From Schleiferia thermophila (lineage in GTDB: Bacteria > Bacteroidota > Bacteroidia > Flavobacteriales > Schleiferiaceae): a DNA stretch of 64,000 bases. Below the pieces are notes generated by a model, which saw only the letters and a program-made list of their open reading frames with translations, searched no databases and was not told where the DNA came from. A program made the translations under genes and the position numbers. This document shows positions 46,403 to 55,208 of the stretch, one piece after another (positions within the stretch are counted from its first letter, which is position 1; the number at the start of each line of letters is the position of its first letter). Location: contig NZ_QPJS01000002.1 of assembly GCF_003337435.1 (NCBI RefSeq), positions 453,831 to 517,830 of the forward strand, given 5' to 3'.

Positions 46403-47194
46403 ATGAGGATAAGAAAAGTACTGTTAATATGGGCTTTGGGCTGGGCTTTGGGATTGCACGGCCAGAAATCGCTACTGGAGTCGTATTTGGGTTTTTCGTT
46501 TGGCAACTTTGTAAATGCACACCGGGGTCTGGAGCCGGGTACGATGTCGGGGAGGCCTGATTTTTTTTCGGAGTTTGCTCCGATAGTGCTGGGGGATTAT
46601 GTGGAGCCTGTGTCGAGGACGCTGGCCTACACGCTGGAGGGGGGTGTGCGGTATCACCGGTTGAATTTTGGATTTCTGGAGGGTACTGTGGGGCTTGGTG
46701 ACTGGTTTATTGGTTATCGGGCCGACTTTGGGGATGGAGCTGAGCGGGTGGAGCTGACGGCGAGGACGAAATTTTTTGCACTGCCTGTACGGGTGGGGTA
46801 TGGGTATGAGTTTTCGGAATGGCATATGCGGGCTGGTGTAGTGATGACCTTGCTCTTCTCGCCTAAGGGAGATGCTGAGACAGTGGTGTGGGCTCCGGGG
46901 GGTACGGCAGGTCATCAAAGACCGATGAGCGGAGAGCTCTTCTATCAGAAGGATAATCTGGTGTTTTTTATGGAGGATTTGTTCAGGCCTTTGATTCCGC
47001 TGTATGCTCCGTATGTGGGGGTGGGGTACAATTTCGGTGAGGTGCGGCTGGCTCTGGATGTGAGTTTTGTGTCGTCGTCGTATCCTTTCAGGGATTTTGT
47101 GAAGTCGAATAATCCGTTTGGTCGGAATATTCCGGAGGCTATGCTGAGAGGGTGGCTGGTGGAATTGGGGATTCATTTCAGGATTTTCAGATGA
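46403..47194 (+). CDS. Predicted outer-membrane beta-barrel protein
   Basis: A 263-residue protein with a signal peptide (RKVLLIWALGWALGLHGQ). Strands typical of PorT/OmpA-like barrels follow: TYTLEGGVRYHRLNFGFL, FFALPVRVGYGYEF, HMRAGVVMTLLFSP, YAPYVGVGYNFGEVRLALDVSF, and an end WLVELGIHFRIFR. The ATG at 46403 is used because the upstream extension is not signal-like. It overlaps the OstA-like gene by 4 bp (ATGA). Codons end mostly in G or T, unlike the C-ending codons of most neighbours. Exact family not recognised. Confidence 0.7.
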   Translation: MRIRKVLLIWALGWALGLHGQKSLLESYLGFSFGNFVNAHRGLEPGTMSGRPDFFSEFAPIVLGDYVEPVSRTLAYTLEGGVRYHRLNFGFLEGTVGLGDWFIGYRADFGDGAERVELTARTKFFALPVRVGYGYEFSEWHMRAGVVMTLLFSPKGDAETVVWAPGGTAGHQRPMSGELFYQKDNLVFFMEDLFRPLIPLYAPYVGVGYNFGEVRLALDVSFVSSSYPFRDFVKSNNPFGRNIPEAMLRGWLVELGIHFRIFR

Positions 47195-48717
47195 TGGGGG
47201 CGGGCAAGGTGCTTCGGGGTTTTGGGTTTGTGTGTTTGGTTTTATGGTCGATGGGGGGTGAATTGAGGGCACAGGCGGGTAAGTTGATACGAATTGTGAA
47301 TTCGAACCGGGTGACAGGCACTCGTGATGTGAGCTATCTGGGGGGGAATGTGGTCTTCGAACACGAGGGGGCGAGGATGTATTGTGACAGTGCGGTGAGG
47401 TATCTCAACAGCAATGTAATCAAGGCTTTTGGAAACATTCGGCTCAATCAGGGCGATACGCTGACGATGACGGCCCATGCGATGGAATACGATGGCAATA
47501 CGCGCGTAGCCAGGGCAAAGGGCGATGTGGTGCTGCGCGATCCGGAGATGACCCTTACGACCCAGCGCCTGGAACTGGACCGCAATATCAATACTGCTTA
47601 CTATACTACGGGAGGTACCATTACGAATGACGAAAATGTCCTAAAGTCGCAAATCGGTATGTACTATGCCGGTCCGAGGATGTTTTCGTTTAAAAAAAAT
47701 GTGGAACTGCTCAATCCGCGCTACCGTATGGAGTGCGATACGCTCCAATACTTCACTACATCGAGGGTGGCGCATTTTATCGGGCCTACTCATATCTATT
47801 CGGACAGCGGGCAGATATATTGTGAAAACGGCCGCTACAACACTGTGACGGATGAGGCCATGTTTAACCACAATGCGGTAGTAAAGCAAAAAAACATAGA
47901 GCTAAGGGGGGACAGTCTCTACTACCATCAGAGACTTGAGATTGGATATTCGAGGGGAAATATAGCAATTACGGATACGGCTGAAAAATTTACCGTGTAC
48001 GGCCAGGAAGGGGTCTACAAAGGCAAAGGGGATGAAGTGGTGACGGTGACGGGTAGGCCACTGTTTCTCAGCTATTCGGAGCCGGATACCCTCTACATCA
48101 GTGGGGATACAATCAGGACGGTAAAGGTGGACAGCTCGGGCCATAGGCAGATGTATGTGTATCGAGATATGAGGCTGTACAGAAAGGATTTGCAGGGCAA
48201 AGCCGACTCGCTCTACTACACTTCGGCAGATAGTGCTTTTCACTTGTATGGAAGGCCGGTACTGTGGAGCGATACGACGCAAATTACCGGTGGGCTAATC
48301 AGCATTACCATGAGTGGGAATCAGCCGGATTCGCTCTTTGTCTTTGAAAATGCATTTATACTGGCTATAGAAAGCGATACTTTTTACAATCAAATCAGAG
48401 GAAGGGATTTAAAAGGGAATTTTGAAGATAGAAAACTCAGCAAAGTCCTTGTAATCGGCAACGGGCAGACGGTCTACTATGTAAAGGAAGAGGACGGTAC
48501 TTTTATAGGTGTAAACCGGGCTGATTGCAGCAATTTGCTGATACTTTTTGCAGAAAACAAAGTAAAAGAGATAAAATTTATCACCAAACCTGATTCGCGG
48601 TTAATACCTTTGGGCATGGAAACCGATGAGGATGTTCGGTTGAAAAATTTTGAAAACCGATTTGGTGAAAAACCCGAATTGTATCAGTTTAAAGACTTAA
48701 TGATTTCAGCACCATGA
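47191..48717 (+). CDS. OstA/LptA-like LPS-assembly family protein
   Basis: A 508-residue protein with a signal peptide (VLRGFGFVCLVLWSMGGELRA). Repeated OstA-like beta-jelly-roll units follow: NVVFEHEGARMYCDSAVRYL, AFGNIRLNQGDTLTMTAH, RVARAKGDVVLRDPEMTL and later YSRGNIAITDTAEKF. Related proteins bind lipid A in the periplasm and bridge LPS to the outer membrane. At about three times the length of E. coli LptA it may form a longer bridge by itself. The start at 47191 overlaps the previous stop (ATGA); the next gene overlaps by 4 bp. Confidence 0.84.
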   Translation: MMGAGKVLRGFGFVCLVLWSMGGELRAQAGKLIRIVNSNRVTGTRDVSYLGGNVVFEHEGARMYCDSAVRYLNSNVIKAFGNIRLNQGDTLTMTAHAMEYDGNTRVARAKGDVVLRDPEMTLTTQRLELDRNINTAYYTTGGTITNDENVLKSQIGMYYAGPRMFSFKKNVELLNPRYRMECDTLQYFTTSRVAHFIGPTHIYSDSGQIYCENGRYNTVTDEAMFNHNAVVKQKNIELRGDSLYYHQRLEIGYSRGNIAITDTAEKFTVYGQEGVYKGKGDEVVTVTGRPLFLSYSEPDTLYISGDTIRTVKVDSSGHRQMYVYRDMRLYRKDLQGKADSLYYTSADSAFHLYGRPVLWSDTTQITGGLISITMSGNQPDSLFVFENAFILAIESDTFYNQIRGRDLKGNFEDRKLSKVLVIGNGQTVYYVKEEDGTFIGVNRADCSNLLILFAENKVKEIKFITKPDSRLIPLGMETDEDVRLKNFENRFGEKPELYQFKDLMISAP

Positions 48718-49937
48718 TTTCTATCCGGCATATCGCGACTACTATATTGATTTTTGTGTGTCAAGTGGTCTTTGTGGCTGCCCAACGCTTAGATTGGATC
48801 AGGGCGAGAAACATCAATCAATGGGAAAATGTGTTGCGAATGGCCGGCAACAGTGGTATGGGAATCTTTGTGCAGGTATGCAGCGAATGGAGTCAGATCT
48901 GCCAAAACATGAATCAGGTAGTGCTCCGCGACAGGACGCTGATAAGGGAACTGAACAAGCAGTTTATTCCAGTGCAAATCGATGGAGATTCGCAGTTTGG
49001 TCAATTGTGGATCAGACATTACAATCTGCCCGGATATCCGGTACATTTGTTTATGAGCGCCAATGAGAATCTGCTCCTGAGGCTGGACGGTGCTCAGGAC
49101 AGGGAGGCGATGGCCAATGCCGCACAGAAGGCAGCCATACGGCTAATGCTATATCCTCAGCTTCAGAGTGCTTATGTGGCCGGAGGTCTGTCGGTAAAGG
49201 GTTTTAACGAGCTGCTCCTTATAGAAGTGGACAATCATGGAGTGGAGGCTTCACGGCCTATTTTTGATGACTACGTGCGAAAATTCGGTGAAACATTGCT
49301 GAGCGATACAGCTGGGCTAATGTGGATCAGTGTCTTTGGTCTTGATTTGAGTGATCCGCTCTTTGCCAGAGTACGAAACAAGTGGAATCTGCTGGATACC
49401 AGTTTGTTTGACAGACAGTCTTTTTATGAAGCTTCGCTGAATGCGAGCTTGCGAAGGGCAGTGAGAGATAGTTCAGAGGAAGTTGTGGACATGCTGATTG
49501 AGCAATTGGTGCCGCTGGTAGCCACTGACAACAATCAAGCCCGAAAGACGGGGCTTCAGATTCGCAAACTGTATTATTTTGACACCAATCAGCCGGAAAA
49601 ATTTTTTGAAACGCTAATGACCGAGCTAAAGGATTCGTCGGCTCAGAGCAGACGAGAAGCACTGGTCGCTACTGCCAATGAACTGCTGGAAGCTCGCAAC
49701 ACGCCGGAATGGGGGCAGATCGCAGCTCGCATCATGCGTGAGGTGATAGGCATCAAGGATGATATGAATGCCCGTATAGGTCTGGCAGGAGCGCTTACCT
49801 TGGCCCGTGAATACGACCAGGCCATCGTGCAGCTCAATCTGGCAAGGCAAATGACCAATGACCGGGAATTTCGTTCGGAAATAGACGCTATGATTCAGAG
49901 AGTCAGAATCATTCAATCGCAAAGTACTACGGAGTGA
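48714..49937 (+). CDS. Periplasmic thioredoxin-fold protein lacking a normal CXXC
   Basis: A 407-residue protein with a signal peptide (ATTILIFVCQVVFVAAQ). Residues ~30-135 have the thioredoxin layout (VQVCSEWSQICQNMNQVVL, FIPVQIDGDSQFGQLW, YNLPGYPVHLFM). The active-site dithiol is changed: the usual WCxxC reads WSQIC, so the nucleophilic cysteine is Ser, although another Cys lies four residues earlier (C-x6-C). The C-terminal ~250 residues are helical, TPR-like (AGALTLAREYDQAIVQLNLA). It is the last gene of the barrel-OstA-thioredoxin run. Probably a chaperone or scaffold rather than a classic oxidoreductase. Confidence 0.72.
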   Translation: MISIRHIATTILIFVCQVVFVAAQRLDWIRARNINQWENVLRMAGNSGMGIFVQVCSEWSQICQNMNQVVLRDRTLIRELNKQFIPVQIDGDSQFGQLWIRHYNLPGYPVHLFMSANENLLLRLDGAQDREAMANAAQKAAIRLMLYPQLQSAYVAGGLSVKGFNELLLIEVDNHGVEASRPIFDDYVRKFGETLLSDTAGLMWISVFGLDLSDPLFARVRNKWNLLDTSLFDRQSFYEASLNASLRRAVRDSSEEVVDMLIEQLVPLVATDNNQARKTGLQIRKLYYFDTNQPEKFFETLMTELKDSSAQSRREALVATANELLEARNTPEWGQIAARIMREVIGIKDDMNARIGLAGALTLAREYDQAIVQLNLARQMTNDREFRSEIDAMIQRVRIIQSQSTTE

Positions 49938-49991
49938 CCAAAGACGGCAAACTTTACGGGGAATGTGTGCAGTGGATTGGATGAAATAGTT

Positions 49992-49999
49992 TAGGTTTG
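49992..49999 (+). promoter_or_regulatory. Candidate -7 element before the deoxynucleoside kinase
   Basis: TAGGTTTG matches TAnnTTTG exactly and lies 22 bp before the ATG at 50022. A -33 TTTG at proper spacing is not evident. Confidence 0.4.
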
Positions 50000-50021
50000 T
50001 CCGGTCTGGAATTCGTACAGT

Positions 50022-50639
50022 ATGCATATAGCAATAGCCGGAAATATTGGTTCGGGCAAAACCACCCTGACCCAAATGCTCAGCAGGCATTTCAGGTGGG
50101 AGGCTCATTATGAAGATGTGGAGGACAATCCGTATCTGGAGGATTTTTACAACGAAATGCAGCGGTGGTCCTTTAATCTTCAGATTTACTTTCTCAACAG
50201 TCGTTTCCGGCAAATCATCGAAATACGCAAAAGTGGCAAGCATGTAATTCAGGATCGCACCATCTACGAAGATGCATACATTTTCGCACCCAATCTGCAT
50301 GCCATGGGCCTGATGCCCAAAAGGGATTTTGAGAACTACCTGTCGCTGTTTCAGCTGATGGAGGAGTTTATAGCGCCACCGGACCTGCTGATTTACCTTA
50401 GGGCCTCGATAGCTACGTTGGTAGAGCAAATCCACAAACGTGGGCGCGAATATGAGACCAACATACGCATCGACTATCTGAGCAGATTGAATGAGCGCTA
50501 TGAGGCCTGGATTAGCCGATACAACAAGGGCAAACTGCTCATCATCGATGTAGATAAAAATAAATTTGCCGACAACAAGGAGCATTTCGGTGAAATTGTG
50601 GATCGGGTGAATGCTGAGTTGTTTGGTTTGTTTAAATAG
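50022..50639 (+). CDS. Deoxynucleoside kinase (dGK/dAK type)
   Basis: A 205-residue P-loop kinase with GNIGSGKTTL at the start, YEDVEDNPYLEDFY (the catalytic Glu region), QDRTIYEDAYIF (the DRS-like motif), and the lid with RGREYETNIRIDYLSRLNERYEAW. Enzymes of this family phosphorylate deoxyadenosine or deoxyguanosine for nucleotide salvage. The sequence does not show which base is preferred. ribF follows after 8 bp. Confidence 0.92.
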   Translation: MHIAIAGNIGSGKTTLTQMLSRHFRWEAHYEDVEDNPYLEDFYNEMQRWSFNLQIYFLNSRFRQIIEIRKSGKHVIQDRTIYEDAYIFAPNLHAMGLMPKRDFENYLSLFQLMEEFIAPPDLLIYLRASIATLVEQIHKRGREYETNIRIDYLSRLNERYEAWISRYNKGKLLIIDVDKNKFADNKEHFGEIVDRVNAELFGLFK

Positions 50640-50647
50640 ACCGGGGT

Positions 50648-51598
50648 TTGAAGGTTTTTTATTCCATTGACGAGTTTACAGCTCCGCAGTATCCGGTGGT
50701 GACTATGGGCACCTTTGATGGCGTGCACATCGGGCACCGGTCTATCATCAGCCGATTGAATGAGGTTGCAGCTATGGCGGAAGGAGGTGAAAGTGTGCTG
50801 ATTACCTTCAAGCCGCATCCCAGGTTGGTGCTGCAACCGGAAGCTGACATTAAGCTCCTCAACGACGAAGACGAAAAAATCGAGCTGCTGCGAAAGGCCG
50901 GGTTACAGAATCTGATTTTTCATCCGTTTTCGATAGAGTTTTCAAAGACGAGTGGAGAGGAGTTTGTGCGCAAATACCTGGTGCAAAAAGTCAAAGCCCG
51001 TGCATTGGTGATCGGCCATGACCATCACTTTGGTCGCAACAGGGAAGGTTCCTATGAACATCTGGTGCATTTGGGACAGCTCTATGGATTTTCGGTGGAG
51101 AGCCTCTCTGCCCAAGCGATACATGGTGTGGTGGTGAGCTCGACCAAAGTGCGAAAGACTCTGCTTCAGGGTGATGTGGATACTGCCAATCAATGGCTTG
51201 GCTACCCCTACGCCATTACGGGCATGGTGGTGAAAGGCAGGCAGATAGGGGAGAAAATCGGTTTTCCGACGGCCAATATCCTCAACGAAAACCCACATAA
51301 GCTTATCCCCGGTGATGGAGTATATGCTGTGATGGTTTCCTTTGTATCGGACCCGGGAACTAAGCTGATGGGTATGTGCAATATAGGACATCGCCCGACT
51401 GTAGTGACGGGAGGATTTAAAACTATAGAGGTGCACATTTTTGATTTTCATGGCAACATTTACAATCAGGTGCTTCGGATAGAATTTGTAAGCAGAATCA
51501 GGCCTGAGAAAAAGTTTAATGATCTGAATGCGCTCAGGCGACAGCTTGAAAGAGACCAAATGGAGGCGCTGAGGCGGCTGACCCGGGTTCAGAAGTGA
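50648..51598 (+). CDS. ribF: Bifunctional riboflavin kinase / FAD synthetase
   Basis: A 316-residue enzyme making FMN and then FAD. The N-terminal adenylyltransferase has VTMGTFDGVHIGHRSII, the GHDHHFGRNREG segment and VVSSTKVRKTLLQGD. The C-terminal kinase has KIGFPTANI, IPGDGVYAVMV and CNIGHRPTV. No ATG precedes the conserved MGTFDG, so translation most likely uses the TTG at 50648, 8 bp after the kinase gene. After the stop come about 100 bp and then type A repeat copy 2. Confidence 0.95.
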   Translation: MKVFYSIDEFTAPQYPVVTMGTFDGVHIGHRSIISRLNEVAAMAEGGESVLITFKPHPRLVLQPEADIKLLNDEDEKIELLRKAGLQNLIFHPFSIEFSKTSGEEFVRKYLVQKVKARALVIGHDHHFGRNREGSYEHLVHLGQLYGFSVESLSAQAIHGVVVSSTKVRKTLLQGDVDTANQWLGYPYAITGMVVKGRQIGEKIGFPTANILNENPHKLIPGDGVYAVMVSFVSDPGTKLMGMCNIGHRPTVVTGGFKTIEVHIFDFHGNIYNQVLRIEFVSRIRPEKKFNDLNALRRQLERDQMEALRRLTRVQK

Positions 51599-51705
51599 CG
51601 GGGGGCTGATTTCGCTGTGAAATGTTTCTTTTTGTTCGGATTGGTCAGTTTAGCAATTGGTTTTAGAGCAGCAGGTGGGATCTGATCAACTCCGCCGGGG
51701 TGCTG

Positions 51706-51882
51706 TGCGCCAGGGCGGAGGCGGATATGAGCCGCAGCAGGCGGGCCGTGTGGCTCACGGGCGAGGAGGCGGAGCGGTAGCAAGCCACCGCAGCCCGATG
51801 TGCCACGCCTGCCTGCAAGGGGAATAGGAGCCGCAGACCGGCCCCCGGCCGCTTGCCGCAAGCGGCCGAGGGGGCGCCCAAT
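51706..51882 (-). repeat. GC-rich interspersed element, type A, copy 2
   Basis: A 177-bp copy in reverse orientation filling most of the gap between convergent ribF and the topoisomerase gene. The stem arms CGGCCGCTT (51846-51854) and AAGCGGCCG (51860-51868) differ from copy 1 in sequence and loop but keep full pairing. One further pair is a G.T wobble only when read on the minus strand, the strand matching copy 1. Confidence 0.86.
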
Positions 51883-51896
51883 GAGAGAAAATTACA

Positions 51897-54530
51897 TTAT
51901 TGGTTGGGGTTGTCTTTTTCTGGATTTTGGTCGAGCAGGTCAAAGAGGGTGATTTGCCGGGCTTCTTCTGTGGATAGGTCGATGTCGATGTCGGTGAAGT
52001 CTGCCGGGGTTGTTTCTTCGGGAGCCGGTTCGTGGGGGTGGAGGAGGGTGATTTGCCTGACGGGGTGTGTGGTGAGTTGGTTGCCGATGGTTTTCATGCC
52101 TTTTACGGAGATGAATTCGGCGAGGTTGACTTCTTCGGGGGGACGGGCATTGCCTTTTACTTCATCGAATTCCAGAAGTACAACGGGGTTGGGCTGGAAG
52201 GTGATGAGTTCGGGCTGATTTCCATGGCCTTCGGGGATGAAGGATTCGCGTCGATCGGATTTTTCGGGGTGGAAGCGTTTTACGAAGTAGCGCTTCCGGG
52301 TGTGGTCCCAATAGACGCAGGTGATGATTTCCTGGGGGTTGAATTTTCGGATGTGAAGTGCGTCGTCGTCGAAGTGGGTGCTCAGGTCGGTGGTAGTGAG
52401 GCGGTAGGTACCTGTTTTGGTGACCTGTATGATGAGGTCGTCGCCCTTGAAGGTGCCGAGCAGTTGGCCGCGGCCTTCGGTATTGAGTCGCATGATGGAG
52501 GTGTCGAGCCAGATTTTGCGGGGTGCCAGTGTGCTGAGGCCTTTTTCTTTGAGTTCGATTTTTTTGATGGGGTATTTGGTGACAAGGTTTCCGCGGGCGT
52601 TGCGACCTTTGATGGCGAGGGTGGCAAAGTCGATGTCAAAGCGCAGTTTTTTGAGTTTGGAGATGGGTTTGAGGTATACGGATACGACTTCAGCTTCGCC
52701 GTTGGGGTTGGCGGTCAGGTGGAGGATTTCGCTGCCTGGTTTGCCTTGTGTGATGTCGTATTCGTTGCCGCGGATGATGGAGTCTACATAGAAGCGTTTC
52801 ATATAGGAGGGACCTTTGGAGCCGTCGCGATAGATGAGGTTGTAGATCGTGCGTCGGTCGCCTTTTTTGAAAACGGCTGCGTGGATGATGTCCGGTCCGA
52901 CAAACACTTTCTGGTCGACTTTGACGACCATCATCTTGCCGTCGCGCCGGAAAACGATGATGTCGTCGATATCGGAGCAATCGCAGATGTATTCATCTTT
53001 TTTGAGGCTGGTGCCGATGAAGCCTTCCTGGCGGTTGATGTAAAGTTTTTCGTTGGCAATGGCTACGGTTTGTGCCTGTATTTCGTCGAAGAGGCGCAGT
53101 TCGGTTTTGCGTTCGCGTCCTTTTCCGTATTTTTCTTTGAGGTACTCAAACCAGCGGATGGTGTAGTCGGTCAGGTTGGCCAGGTTTTGCTCTACTTCGG
53201 CGATTTGGCCTTCCAGGGCCTGGATGTGGTCGTTGGCTTTGTCGGAGTCGTATTTGGAGATGCGTTTGATTTTGATTTCGGTCAGACGTACGATATCCTC
53301 TTCTGTCACGGGGCGGAGCAGGTGGCCGATGTGTGGTTTGAGCCCGATGCGGATGCTGGAGATGACTTGCTCCCAGGTTTCGGCATCTTCGATGAGTCGA
53401 TAGATTTTGTGCTCGATAAAGATTTTCTCCAGGGAGGCAAAGTGCCATGCTTCGCGCAGTTCATTGAGTTTTACGTTGAGCTCTGCTTTGAGCAATTCCC
53501 GGGTCAGGAACGCGGATTCCCGGAGCATCTCGCTGACTCCCATAAAGAGAGGCTTGTCCTGGTAAATGACACAGGCGATCGGGGAGATGCTGACCTCGCA
53601 GTCGGTAAAGGCATAGAGAGCATCGATGGTTTTGTCGGGCGACAGGCCGGGGGGGAGGTGGATGACGATTTCTACATTTTCGGCTGTATTGTCTTCTATT
53701 TTTCGGATTTTGATTTTGCCTTTGTCGTTGGCTTTGAGGATGGAGTCGATCAGGGAGCCTGTGGTGGTGCCAAAAGGTATTTCTGAGATGACCAGTGTCT
53801 TTTTGTCGATAGCGTTGATTTTGGCCCGTACCCTTACGCGTCCGCCCCGCTGGCCGTCGTTGTAATTGCTTACATCGGCTATACCTCCCGTGGGAAAATC
53901 CGGGTAAATGGTGACGTTCTGGCCGTTGAGTATGCGGATGCAGCCATCGATGAGCTCATTGAAGTTGTGGGGCAGGATTTTGGTACTCAGGCCTACGGCG
54001 ATGCCTTCGACTCCCTGTGCGAGTAAGAGGGGAAATTTTACCGGGAAGAACACCGGCTCTTTGGCCCGGCCGTCGTAGCTGGACTGCCATTGCGTGATTT
54101 TAGGCGAAAAGACTACATCCAGGGCAAATTTTGTAAGCCGGGCTTCGATGTAGCGCGGGGCTGCGGCTGAGTCTCCGGTCAGAATGTTTCCCCAGTTGCC
54201 CTGGCAGTCGATGAGCAGGTCTTTTTGACCGAGTTGTACCAGGGCATCGCCTATGGAGGCATCCCCATGGGGGTGGTATTTCATCGTGTTGCCGATGATG
54301 TTTGCCACCTTGTGGTAGCGGCCATCGTGCATCTCGTACATGGAATGGAGTATGCGACGTTGGACCGGTTTCAGGCCGTCGTACATGGCCGGCACGGCTC
54401 GCTCCAGAATCACATACGAGGCATAATCCAGAAAATACTCCCGGTACATGCCGGAAACTTTGCTGACTTTGGCTACGTGGCCTTCCATCTGCGGATCAGG
54501 CTCGCCATTGAGTAGTTCCTCGTCGCTCAT
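51897..54530 (-). CDS. parC: DNA topoisomerase IV subunit A (GyrA/ParC family)
   Basis: About 877 residues. The breakage-reunion domain starts with ASYVILERAVPAMYDGLKPVQRR, then YHPHGDASIGDALV and the catalytic Tyr127 in SAAAPRYIEARL. A coiled-coil region follows. The C-terminal part is a loosely repeated beta-pinwheel that lacks a clear GyrA box, favouring ParC over GyrA. It cuts and passes DNA during chromosome decatenation. The start at 54530 (MSDEELLNG) is chosen because the upstream 50 codons are unlike the family. No parE gene is adjacent. TACCTTTA ~40 bp upstream on the minus strand resembles a -7 box. Confidence 0.92.
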   Translation of the reverse strand: MSDEELLNGEPDPQMEGHVAKVSKVSGMYREYFLDYASYVILERAVPAMYDGLKPVQRRILHSMYEMHDGRYHKVANIIGNTMKYHPHGDASIGDALVQLGQKDLLIDCQGNWGNILTGDSAAAPRYIEARLTKFALDVVFSPKITQWQSSYDGRAKEPVFFPVKFPLLLAQGVEGIAVGLSTKILPHNFNELIDGCIRILNGQNVTIYPDFPTGGIADVSNYNDGQRGGRVRVRAKINAIDKKTLVISEIPFGTTTGSLIDSILKANDKGKIKIRKIEDNTAENVEIVIHLPPGLSPDKTIDALYAFTDCEVSISPIACVIYQDKPLFMGVSEMLRESAFLTRELLKAELNVKLNELREAWHFASLEKIFIEHKIYRLIEDAETWEQVISSIRIGLKPHIGHLLRPVTEEDIVRLTEIKIKRISKYDSDKANDHIQALEGQIAEVEQNLANLTDYTIRWFEYLKEKYGKGRERKTELRLFDEIQAQTVAIANEKLYINRQEGFIGTSLKKDEYICDCSDIDDIIVFRRDGKMMVVKVDQKVFVGPDIIHAAVFKKGDRRTIYNLIYRDGSKGPSYMKRFYVDSIIRGNEYDITQGKPGSEILHLTANPNGEAEVVSVYLKPISKLKKLRFDIDFATLAIKGRNARGNLVTKYPIKKIELKEKGLSTLAPRKIWLDTSIMRLNTEGRGQLLGTFKGDDLIIQVTKTGTYRLTTTDLSTHFDDDALHIRKFNPQEIITCVYWDHTRKRYFVKRFHPEKSDRRESFIPEGHGNQPELITFQPNPVVLLEFDEVKGNARPPEEVNLAEFISVKGMKTIGNQLTTHPVRQITLLHPHEPAPEETTPADFTDIDIDLSTEEARQITLFDLLDQNPEKDNPNQ

Positions 54531-54738
54531 CTTCAGGTAAGCAGGTGTTGATGATTTTTCTGGCTGTAAAGGTACTTCCGATGCGCCAAGTGCCACACAG
54601 ACTACCATTGCTTCTGTAAACCTTCGGCAGAAAGTCCGCGCACATCGCCCACATCGGGAGGTATCGGCTATTGGGCCCAAATCCTTAGGAAATCACCGAT
54701 GACAAGGTCCACAGCGGCAAATCCAAAAAAAATTTCAT

Positions 54739-54864
54739 CAGGGCGTGCCCCCGCGCGCCGGCCATCTGTGGCTGGCCTTACCGCGCGGGGTCGGGCTGCT
54801 GCGGGGTACGCTTCGCTCCCGTGCTGCGCACCGCCCTTTCGGGCGCCCTCCGCATCCCTCACGC
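54739..54864 (+). repeat. GC-rich interspersed element, type B, copy 3
   Basis: A 126-bp copy in the gap between divergent parC and rpoN. The outer stem CCCCGCGCG (54749-54757) with CGCGCGGGG (54782-54790) is intact. The inner stem is GGCCA (54760-54764) with TGGCC (54773-54777), a different sequence from copy 1. The 3' hairpin reads GCCC-TTTC-GGGC instead of GCCC-TGC-GGGC, and 10 bp present in the other copies are missing. Confidence 0.88.
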
Positions 54865-54867
54865 GAA

Positions 54868-54893
54868 GGCCGGAGGTGCACACGCCTCCGGCC
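54868..54893. repeat. Perfect hairpin next to type B copy 3
   Basis: GGCCGGAGG (54868-54876) pairs with CCTCCGGCC (54885-54893) around an 8-base loop, 3 bp after the repeat. The other copies do not have it. The rest of the gap up to rpoN (about 280 bp) holds no gene I can support. Confidence 0.7.
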
Positions 54894-55174
54894 CATTCGT
54901 ATCTGTAAACCATCCTCGATACACGACCGAAAACGCAAATTCAGGCGTGCCATATCCGGAAAAAAGACCACACTACAGCCTTTGCAGAAAATTCACATCC
55001 CTGCCCGATTCAAATACCCCGAAATAGACCCGCCTCAAAATGCACATCCAAAGCCTCTAACAGAAAGCCTCCTCACACACCCCACACAATAATGCATTGG
55101 CAACAAGTAAAAAACCAGCTCATTCCTGAAAAAGGCCCCGCAACAAGCAAATATCAAGCCATCCGATTCGTCGC

Positions 55175-55189
55175 CCAATTGTAAATTGG
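55175..55189. promoter_or_regulatory. Palindrome upstream of rpoN
   Basis: CCAATT-GTA-AATTGG is a perfect inverted repeat 20-35 bp before the rpoN GTG. TAAATTGG within it resembles a -7 box with mismatches. It may be an operator, but no regulator is known. Confidence 0.35.
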
Positions 55190-55208
55190 CCCACAAAACC
55201 TAAAAAAC

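Noticed and set aside
51897..54530. Calling the topoisomerase gene gyrA
   Set aside because: No clear GyrA box is seen in the C-terminal domain and the tail is acidic and divergent, which fits ParC of Bacteroidota better; certainty is limited without comparison to the second paralogue.
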